Shown here: piece after piece, positions 57,557 through 64,000 of the stretch
Layout of the letters: every line of letters starts with the position of its first letter
Position numbering within the stretch: position 1 is the stretch's first letter
Source: Hyphomicrobiales bacterium
GTDB taxonomy: Bacteria > Pseudomonadota > Alphaproteobacteria > Rickettsiales > JACKKO01
Assembly (NCBI GenBank): GCA_024236395.1
Contig: JACKKO010000001.1
Coordinates: forward strand, 558,001-622,000
Reading direction: 5' to 3'
Length of the DNA stretch: 64,000 bases
Notes under the pieces: model-generated
The model's database searches: none
Seen by the model: the letters and a program-made list of their open reading frames with translations, nothing else
Told to the model about the DNA's origin: nothing
Made by a program: the position numbers and the translations under genes

Positions 57557-59917
57557 CTAACTATTCAAAAAGCCACGCAATTTGCGGGAGCGGCTGGGGT
57601 GTTTCAGCTTGCGTAGCGCTTTGGCTTCAATCTGGCGGATACGCTCACGGGTGACCGAGAACTGTTGGCCGACTTCTTCCAGTGTATGGTCGGTATTCAT
57701 CCCGATACCAAAGCGCATACGCAGCACCCGTTCCTCACGCGGGGTGAGGCTGGACAGGATGCGTGTGGTGGTTTCCCGCAGGTTGCCCTGAATGGCGGCG
57801 TCAATCGGCAGGATGGCGTTCTTATCCTCGATAAAATCACCGAGGAAACTGCCTTCCTCATCCCCCACCGGGGTTTCCAGGCTGACCGGTTCTTTGGCGA
57901 TCTTCATCACTTTCCGTACCTTATCCAGCGGCATGGAGAGGCGCTTGGCTAATTCTTCCGGGGTGGGTTCGCGGCCGATTTCGTGCATCATCTGGCGGCT
58001 GGTACGGACGATTTTGTTAATCGTTTCAATCATATGCACCGGGATACGGATGGTGCGGGCCTGATCCGCAATGGAGCGGGTAATAGCCTGCCGGATCCAC
58101 CAGGTGGCATAGGTGGAAAACTTGTAACCACGGCGGTATTCAAACTTATCCACAGCTTTCATCAGGCCAATATTGCCTTCCTGAATCAGGTCCAGGAACT
58201 GCAGGCCGCGGTTGGTGTACTTCTTGGCGATGGAAATCACCAGGCGCAGGTTGGCCTCGATCATTTCCTTTTTTGCCTTATTCGTTTCGCGTTCGCCCTT
58301 CTGCACCGCGGAGACGATACCCTTAAAGGTTGAAATATCAATGGCCATACGATCGGCAATGGCTTCCACTTCCGCCTGTAGCTCATTGAGCTTATCCATG
58401 CCGGTTTCCACCAGTGCTTTCCAGCCTTTTTCCTTGCCCTTGGCCATGGCATACACCCAGTCCAGGCTCATCTCATTGCCTTCGTAGTTGGTAATGAAGC
58501 TTTCGCGTGAGACTTTATAGTACTCTGAGTGACGCACCATTTTACCCTGTGCAGCAATGAGGCGCTTATTCACATCATACAGGTCTTCCATCATCAACAG
58601 GATGCAGGCTTCGCTGAGGTGAAGATCCTGTACAAGCTCTACCAGTTCTTCGCGGAGTTTATCGAATTCTTTCAGTTGCTTGTCGCCATAACTTCCTTTG
58701 CTGCGTGAGGCATGGAGGCGCTTTTCATGATGCGCAATAAGTTTTTTGGATATCTTGCTGATTTTATCTAATGTTTCCAAAACGCCAGGGAGGAGGGTAC
58801 TTTCCATGTTCGCCATGGAAACATTCCCCCGTGCAAATTCATCCATATCGTCGCCGGAATTGCCTTCACCCCCTTCTGCATCTTCTTCATTTTCTTCTGC
58901 TTCATCTTCATCAGAATCTTCTGACTCGTCATCGGAGGAGAGTAGGGTACGTTCAAATTCCTCGTCATCGGCATCTTCGCTGCCCTCGATATTAATGCCC
59001 AGCTCCGCAGCATAGGCAGTATCCAGGTCGATAATATCCCGCAACAGCATGGTGCCGGAAGAAAGTTCGTCGTACCAGAGGATAAAATTATGCATGGCCA
59101 CAGGGCTTTCACACAGGGCACGCATCAGTGTATGGCGGCCTGCTTCAATGCGCTTGGCGATTTCCACCTCGCCCTCACGGGAGAGCAGTTCTACATTACC
59201 CATTTCCCGCAGGTACATGCGAACCGGGTCATCCGTACGGTTAAGGGTTTCTTCACTGCCGCTATCATCATCATCCGGTGTGACGTCATCCTGCTCGCGC
59301 ACGGTAATGCCTGCATCACCAAGCATGGAAAGCAGCTGATCCATCTGATCCGTGGGGAAGCCTTCTTTGGGCAGACGTTGCTGGATTTCGTCATAGGTAA
59401 CGTAGCCATTTTCCTTGGAAAGCAGCACCAACTTGCGGAACAGATCACGAATCACGCTGGTAATAGCGGGTTTGGCTGTATCAGAACTGGTTGTGGGTTG
59501 CTCTTCTGATTTAGCTTCTGGCGTGTTTGTCTGCTTTTTATTGGCTGAGGCAGATGAACCCTTCTTGGCTGGCTTGCTGGATGCAGAAGATTTGGCCTTT
59601 GCAGGTTTTTTCTCCGCCGTTTTAGCAGGCGCCTTGGTGGCCTTTTTAGCGGGCGCTTTGGTCGCGGTCTTCTTTACCGGGTTTTTTTTAGCGGGTGCTT
59701 TGGTCGCTGCCTTCTTTGTTGTGGCTTTTTTAGGAGCGGCCTTTTTGGTGGCGACCTTTTTTGCTGTCGTTTTTGTTGCCGTTGGCTTTTTCACCGCCGC
59801 CTTCTTCGTGCTGGCCTTGGCCGTTGCTTTTTTAACGGCTGGCTTGGCGGCAGGTTTGCGTGAATTTTTAGCGGTGGTTGTCTTTTTTTTGCTGGATGCA
59901 GGTTTCTTAGTTGCCAT
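57557..59917 (-). CDS. rpoD: RNA polymerase primary sigma factor with histone-H1-like tail
   Basis: 786 residues. Regions 1.1 (LFRKLVLLSKENGYVTYDEI), 1.2 (RTDDPVRMYLREMGNVELLS), 2 (RGLQFLDLIQEGNIGLMKAV, RRGYKFSTYATWWIRQAITR), 3 and 4 (TLEEVGQQFSVTRERIRQIE) are complete, with an acidic non-conserved region between 1.2 and 2. The first 150 residues are an unusual Lys/Ala/Pro tail of KKA and APAKK repeats resembling histone H1 or HU tails. The conserved core alone would be about 630 residues. The tail probably binds nucleic acid non-specifically; its role is unknown. Confidence 0.95.
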   Translation of the reverse strand: MATKKPASSKKKTTTAKNSRKPAAKPAVKKATAKASTKKAAVKKPTATKTTAKKVATKKAAPKKATTKKAATKAPAKKNPVKKTATKAPAKKATKAPAKTAEKKPAKAKSSASSKPAKKGSSASANKKQTNTPEAKSEEQPTTSSDTAKPAITSVIRDLFRKLVLLSKENGYVTYDEIQQRLPKEGFPTDQMDQLLSMLGDAGITVREQDDVTPDDDDSGSEETLNRTDDPVRMYLREMGNVELLSREGEVEIAKRIEAGRHTLMRALCESPVAMHNFILWYDELSSGTMLLRDIIDLDTAYAAELGINIEGSEDADDEEFERTLLSSDDESEDSDEDEAEENEEDAEGGEGNSGDDMDEFARGNVSMANMESTLLPGVLETLDKISKISKKLIAHHEKRLHASRSKGSYGDKQLKEFDKLREELVELVQDLHLSEACILLMMEDLYDVNKRLIAAQGKMVRHSEYYKVSRESFITNYEGNEMSLDWVYAMAKGKEKGWKALVETGMDKLNELQAEVEAIADRMAIDISTFKGIVSAVQKGERETNKAKKEMIEANLRLVISIAKKYTNRGLQFLDLIQEGNIGLMKAVDKFEYRRGYKFSTYATWWIRQAITRSIADQARTIRIPVHMIETINKIVRTSRQMMHEIGREPTPEELAKRLSMPLDKVRKVMKIAKEPVSLETPVGDEEGSFLGDFIEDKNAILPIDAAIQGNLRETTTRILSSLTPREERVLRMRFGIGMNTDHTLEEVGQQFSVTRERIRQIEAKALRKLKHPSRSRKLRGFLNS

Positions 59918-60028
59918 AGCTGCAAATATGTCCGTTTGTTATGGTTAGGGTGCCGGAACGCTAACCGCGCAGTGATAGACTAGTTCTTTTTGAAATACAA
60001 GTGGTTTCTGGGAAATATACGCCTTTTT

Positions 60029-61837
60029 CTAGCCTTCCAGGATCATTTCCAGCGCATCCTTGGTGACTGCCAGTTTCCGGGCGCATCGGTCCAGCTCTTG
60101 CTTCATGGCGAAGACCTGTTCGGCATTAGAGGCCGATTCCCGGGCGACAACCTCCTGATATTCCTCTTCCATTCGCATGTGTTCGTAGCAGGCAATCAGG
60201 TATTCCCAGTTGGCTTTTTCACTCCCAGGGGTGCAGGAAAGGCTGAGGAATCCTTCACGCTCAAGGTGAGAAATTTCAGAGGAACCATCTGATTCTCTTA
60301 TCTTATTTAGGATAGAGTCTGTGGAGCCGGGGAGGGTGTTGCTGCTAATCAACATCAGCAAGCGATCATGCAATGCGCGGATGGTAGGATGCTGCAGTTC
60401 CAGCTGCATAAACGTGTCTTCAATTTCCGGCTGCACGAGGAGAGAGGGGTGCTCCAGCACCAATGCCATCAGGCGGTGTTCCACGCGGTCGCGGGGGGAA
60501 ATCGTGCGGCGACTGGTATCCAGGATTTTAGGGTTGCGCAGTGTTGTGGAGGTATTCTTGCCCTGAATCTGTCGCTGCCATTGCCACAGCCGGTCACGGA
60601 AAAACCGCTGATAATGCTGACGTACGGTAGCGTGACGAATCATTTCGGCAAAACCCATTAGCGTTTGTTCAAAGGCGGCGCGTTGCTCTGGTGTTTTGGG
60701 GTGCATCTGTCGGAGCGTGGTTTCAAACAGGGTTTCGCCCAGCGGTAGTGGTTGGTTCAGTAACTCCCGGAAATAACTGGGGCCATACTCCTGTAACACA
60801 TCATCCGGATCTTTGCCGGAGGGTAGGGTAAGAAAACGCAGGGAACGGCCGGGTTCCAGCAAGGGGATGGCACGTTCAGCGGCGCGCATCATGGCGCGCT
60901 GTCCGGCGGTATCCCCATCAAAACAGAGAATGGGCTCTGGTACGATCTGCCACATGATTTGGAGCTGATCTTCGGTGACAGCAGTGCCCAGCGGGGCCAC
61001 GGCATACGGAAACCCGGCGCGGTAAAGGGCAAGTGCGTCCATGTAGCCTTCCACTACGATTAGTGTTTTCTCACGGTAAGCCTGATCCCGTGCGGCATGT
61101 AACCCATAAAGCTGGCGGCCTTTGTGGAATAACTCGGTTTCCGGGGAATTGAGGTATTTCGGCTCACCATCCCCCAGAATCCGTCCGCCAAACGCGACAA
61201 TACGTCCACGCATATCCAGGATGGGGAACATAACGCGGCCACGGAACCGGTCGTAACTTTCTCCATTATCCGGGGTGATGATGAGGCCGACATCCTCCAT
61301 CTGCTGCAGGGTAAATCCTTCCTTCAGGAGGTACTGCTTCAGGCCCTGGCGCTGATCCGGCGCATAGCCCAGCCGGAATTGCTTGCGGATGGTTTCCGGC
61401 AGGCCGCGGCGTTCCAGATACGCCAGTGCAGGTCGGCCAACTGCGCTATGGAGTTGCTGTTCAAACCATGCGGTGGCGGCTTCGGTGACATCAAACAATG
61501 TCCGGCGTTTCTGCTCCCGACGGGTGAATTGCGGGTCAGGCGAGGGCAGTGGTAACCCGGCTTCCTGCGCCAGCTGGGTAACGGCATCGGTGAAGCTCAG
61601 GCCTTTGTACTGCGTGAGGAAGGTGATGATATCGCCATGCGCCCCACAGGCGAAGCAGTGGTAAAACCCCTTACGATCGCTGATGGTCAGCGAAGGCTTG
61701 GAGTCATTGTGGAACGGGCAGAGCGCCAGATGTTCGCCGCCCGGCTTGGATTGCAGGCGCAAATGACGGCCCAGCACCTGTGACGGTGTCAGCCGTGCCC
61801 GAATCTGATCCAGGAAGCCCGGTGGAAATTGCATCAT
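60029..61837 (-). CDS. dnaG: DNA primase
   Basis: 602 residues. It makes RNA primers for replication. The CHC2 zinc finger (LCPFHNDSKPSLTISD, then FYHCFACGAHGD), the DnaG core (RLGYAPDQRQGLKQYLL, FRGRVMFPILDMRGRIVAFG) and the Toprim domain (TLIVVEGYMDALALYRAGF, CFDGDTAGQRAM) are all present, followed by a helicase-binding C-terminal region. dnaG next to rpoD is a conserved order. Confidence 0.96.
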   Translation of the reverse strand: MMQFPPGFLDQIRARLTPSQVLGRHLRLQSKPGGEHLALCPFHNDSKPSLTISDRKGFYHCFACGAHGDIITFLTQYKGLSFTDAVTQLAQEAGLPLPSPDPQFTRREQKRRTLFDVTEAATAWFEQQLHSAVGRPALAYLERRGLPETIRKQFRLGYAPDQRQGLKQYLLKEGFTLQQMEDVGLIITPDNGESYDRFRGRVMFPILDMRGRIVAFGGRILGDGEPKYLNSPETELFHKGRQLYGLHAARDQAYREKTLIVVEGYMDALALYRAGFPYAVAPLGTAVTEDQLQIMWQIVPEPILCFDGDTAGQRAMMRAAERAIPLLEPGRSLRFLTLPSGKDPDDVLQEYGPSYFRELLNQPLPLGETLFETTLRQMHPKTPEQRAAFEQTLMGFAEMIRHATVRQHYQRFFRDRLWQWQRQIQGKNTSTTLRNPKILDTSRRTISPRDRVEHRLMALVLEHPSLLVQPEIEDTFMQLELQHPTIRALHDRLLMLISSNTLPGSTDSILNKIRESDGSSEISHLEREGFLSLSCTPGSEKANWEYLIACYEHMRMEEEYQEVVARESASNAEQVFAMKQELDRCARKLAVTKDALEMILEG

Positions 61838-61893
61838 ACCCCTCGTGAAAGGGTAGTATTAGCGCAGAGTGGGAATGGGTGCAAGTGTCAGGG

Positions 61894-62883
61894 CTAATGC
61901 GCGGTTTCGGCCGCGATGAGCGGGCGGAAGAAATGCTCCATCTCGGTGATGACAGCGTCCGGATCGGGCAGGCGCATGGAGGTGTTGCGGAATGCGGCAG
62001 AACCGGGCAGGCCGGCACTGTACCAGCCCAGATGCTTGCGTGCCATGCGCACGCCCTCGGTTTTACCGTAATGCTCCAGCATGGCATCGTAATGCTCGCG
62101 CAGCAGGGCATAACGTTCGGCCAGTGTGGGGTCGGGCAGGCGCTCGCCGGTTTCCAGGAAATGGGCAGCCTGCTGGATAAACCACGGGCGGCCATAGGCT
62201 CCGCGGCCAATCATCACGCCATCCGCGCCGGAGGTTTCCAGGCAGGCGGCGGCATCGTCCAGCGTGGTGATATCACCATTGGCAATCACCGGGATGTTGA
62301 CCACATCTTTGACCTGCTGAATAAACGCCCAGTCAGCGCGGCCATTATACATCTGGCAACGGGTGCGGCCATGCACGGTTAACATCTGGATGCCGATATC
62401 TTCGGCGATGCGGGCCAGTTCCGGCGCGTTGCGGTTTTCATGGTTCCAGCCGGTACGCATCTTCAACGTGACCGGGACATCCACTGCTTTTACCACGGCT
62501 TCCAGGATTTTTGTGGCGAGCGGTACATCCTTCATCAGCGCCGAACCGGCATACCCGTTGACGACCTTCTTCACCGGGCAGCCGTAATTAATATCGATCA
62601 TCGCTGCGCCGCGGTCGACATTGAGCTTTGCCGCTTCCGCCATCACATCCGGCTCGCACCCGGCGATCTGCACCGACATCGGGTGTTCCTCCGGTGTATG
62701 GCTGGCTTTGCGCAGGCTTTCGCGGGTTTCCAGGATCATCGCCCGGCTGGCGATCATCTCCGAAACCACCATGCCAGCGCCGTAGCGCTTGACCAGCGAA
62801 CGGAACGGACGGTCGGTCACCCCTGACATCGGGGCGAGCAATACCCGGTTTTCCAGCGTTATATCACCAATGCGTATGGACAT
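61894..62883 (-). CDS. dusB: tRNA-dihydrouridine synthase B
   Basis: 329 residues from ATG 62883; the frame further upstream runs antisense to ispDF and is rejected. FMN barrel with ENRVLLAPMSGVTDRPFRSL, GCPVKKVVNGYAGSALMKD (catalytic Cys), QMLTVHGRTRCQMYNGRADW and ANGDITTLDDAAACLETSGA. It reduces uridines in the tRNA D loop. Divergent from ispDF with 28 bases between starts, as in many alphaproteobacteria (nifR3). Confidence 0.95.
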   Translation of the reverse strand: MSIRIGDITLENRVLLAPMSGVTDRPFRSLVKRYGAGMVVSEMIASRAMILETRESLRKASHTPEEHPMSVQIAGCEPDVMAEAAKLNVDRGAAMIDINYGCPVKKVVNGYAGSALMKDVPLATKILEAVVKAVDVPVTLKMRTGWNHENRNAPELARIAEDIGIQMLTVHGRTRCQMYNGRADWAFIQQVKDVVNIPVIANGDITTLDDAAACLETSGADGVMIGRGAYGRPWFIQQAAHFLETGERLPDPTLAERYALLREHYDAMLEHYGKTEGVRMARKHLGWYSAGLPGSAAFRNTSMRLPDPDAVITEMEHFFRPLIAAETAH

Positions 62884-62911
62884 TACAGTAAAACACTCTA
62901 TTCTCTTGGAA

Positions 62912-64000
62912 ATGCAGGGGGATATAGCAAAATCCAAACGGAAAGGCAAGGCCGGGGCGCAGGTGCCGGTGGTGGCGGTGCTGATCGCGGCGGCCGGGGA
63001 TAGTACGCGTATGGGCAGAAATGTGCCCAAACCCTACCAGAAGCTGGGCGATCAGGCCATCCTGCGCCGTAGCGTGAAGGCCTTTCTCGATCATCCGCAG
63101 GTCACCGCCGTACGGGTGATTCAGCGCAAAGGTGATGACCGGTATTACCGCGAGGCCATGCAGGGTGTGCATTTGCTGCCGCCGGTGACGGGTGGTGCAA
63201 CCCGGCAGGAGTCAGTCTATCTGGGCTTAAAAAGCCTGGAGCATCTGGCGCCGGATTATGTACTGATCCACGATGCGGCGCGCCCGTTGGTAAGTGCGGC
63301 ACTGATCCGCCGGGTGATTGAGGCGCTTGCGGAATATCCGGCAGTAATTCCCGGTATCCCGGAAGTGGATACGGTAAAGGAAGTGATTGATGGGCAGGTG
63401 ACACAGACGCTCCGGCGGGAAACACTGGTACGCGCGCAGACGCCGCAAGGGTTCCACTTCGCTACGATTTGGGACGCACACCAGCGTGCGCAGGGGCAAA
63501 ACCTGACAGATGATGCTGCGATTGCGGAAGCGGCGGGGATAAATGTGCAGGTGGTGCAAGGGGAAGTATCGAATTTCAAACTCACCGGGCCGGAAGACAT
63601 TAAGGAGGCAGAACGGATGATACAGGCATCAAAAGCAGCAGCGGCTATGGCTCAGGAAACCCGTATGGGGATGGGGGTGGATGTTCACGCCTATGCGGAA
63701 ATAAACGAAGATTGGGACGGAATGCTAAAACTCTGCGGGGTGGAGGTGCCATACGAGCGGGCGCTGCGTGGTCATTCCGATGCCGATGTGGGGCTGCATG
63801 CGCTGGTGGATGCGCTGCTGGGCGCGGTGGCTGCCGGGGATATCGGGCAGCACTTCCCGCCGTCTGACCCTCAGTGGGAAGGCGCAGATTCCGCTGTGTT
63901 TGTGGCGGGGGCGCTGGAGCAGGTGAAGGCAAAAGGTGGCCGGGTGCAGCAGGTGGATATTACGCTTATCTGTGAAGCGCCTAAAATCAGCCCGTACCGG
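62912..64000 (+). CDS. ispDF: Bifunctional IspD/IspF isoprenoid enzyme (C-terminus cut by window)
   Basis: 363 codons are visible and the frame runs off the right edge. The IspD part (about 1-235) has VAVLIAAAGDSTRMG, PKPYQKLGDQAILRRSVKAF, VLIHDAARPLVSAALI and RAQTPQGFHF. The IspF part begins near 245 with MGMGVDVHAYAE (metal DxH) and LRGHSDADVGLHALVDALLG, then DIGQHFPPSDPQW. It performs the cytidylyltransferase and cyclase steps of the MEP pathway. Fusion of the two is common in alphaproteobacteria. The start ATG 62912 has TTGGAA upstream. Confidence 0.95.
   Translation, partial: MQGDIAKSKRKGKAGAQVPVVAVLIAAAGDSTRMGRNVPKPYQKLGDQAILRRSVKAFLDHPQVTAVRVIQRKGDDRYYREAMQGVHLLPPVTGGATRQESVYLGLKSLEHLAPDYVLIHDAARPLVSAALIRRVIEALAEYPAVIPGIPEVDTVKEVIDGQVTQTLRRETLVRAQTPQGFHFATIWDAHQRAQGQNLTDDAAIAEAAGINVQVVQGEVSNFKLTGPEDIKEAERMIQASKAAAAMAQETRMGMGVDVHAYAEINEDWDGMLKLCGVEVPYERALRGHSDADVGLHALVDALLGAVAAGDIGQHFPPSDPQWEGADSAVFVAGALEQVKAKGGRVQQVDITLICEAPKISPYR

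Noticed and set aside
59415..59948. 177-residue hydrophobic plus-strand frame opposite the rpoD tail
   Set aside because: It is the complement of the KKA repeats and has no independent support.
62884..63030. N-terminal extension of dusB
   Set aside because: Antisense to ispDF; the DusB family starts at the ATG at 62883.
1..64000. CRISPR arrays, insertion sequences, rRNA genes, replication origin
   Set aside because: No spaced direct repeats, transposase, rRNA or DnaA-box cluster was seen by eye.

Overview
The window is chromosomal DNA of an alphaproteobacterium. The best lineage marker is a TrcR/DUF1013 cell-cycle regulator (20872-21483), a family known from alphaproteobacteria. RibB fused to a degenerate RibA domain, a fused IspDF next to dusB, and several TTAA-N7-TTAA sites of the CtrA type agree. 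Base composition is mixed: housekeeping genes are moderately GC-rich, while a set of unknown genes is clearly AT-richer. I cannot name the genus.

Layout. 1-3990: the end of a Pel exopolysaccharide locus (pelF, pelG), then a GH114-type polygalactosaminidase carrying C-terminal RTX repeats. 3997-10685: glmS, a porin, a small periplasmic protein and a chemoreceptor. 10710-12744: an iron-uptake pair (cupredoxin plus FTR1 permease) behind a Fur/IRO-like site. 12741-16177: a uracil-DNA glycosylase family protein, a GNAT plus RimK-like ATP-grasp pair, a DUF2061 protein and a K+ channel. 16354-20630: a roughly 4.2 kb island bounded by 50-bp copies of the 3' half of tRNA-Ala(TGC). It holds two mosaic paralogues, a relic of a third, and a large RTX protein. 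20783-27840: trcR, hldE, a second GH114 protein, an unknown 556-residue protein, comM/yifB, a Trm112-like protein and tRNA-Gly. 27994-29826: a protein with two RNase III folds and a dsRBD-like tail, resembling the Dicer/Drosha catalytic layout. 29838-40269: purK, a second porin, and a surface-glycan set (ManC, sulfotransferase, two PhyH dioxygenases, GT2, WbsX). 40533-43061: a HEPN-like protein, tRNA-Ile2 and five tandem paralogous lipoproteins. 43138-47865: a rib-nusB-thiL operon interrupted by a PP2C-like phosphatase with apparently permuted motifs. 47911-64000: CDGSH protein, EI24/CysZ-like protein, unknown genes, putA, acyP, ffh, rpoD, dnaG, dusB and the start of ispDF.

How it fits together. 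GlmS makes the amino-sugar precursor for envelope and probably Pel polymers, PelF/PelG build and export Pel, and the secreted GH114-RTX enzyme is placed to cut a Pel-like polymer. The 32-40 kb block looks like capsule or O-antigen synthesis and decoration. The strongest unexplained pattern is that exact or near CtrA-type boxes sit upstream of the GH114-RTX gene, the tandem RNase III gene, two unknown AT-rich loci and, with one mismatch each, the lipoprotein array and another unknown gene. This suggests one cell-cycle-linked regulon of secreted or host/prey-interaction proteins. All three tRNA genes carry atypical cargo on their 3' side. No CRISPR array, transposase or integrase was seen.
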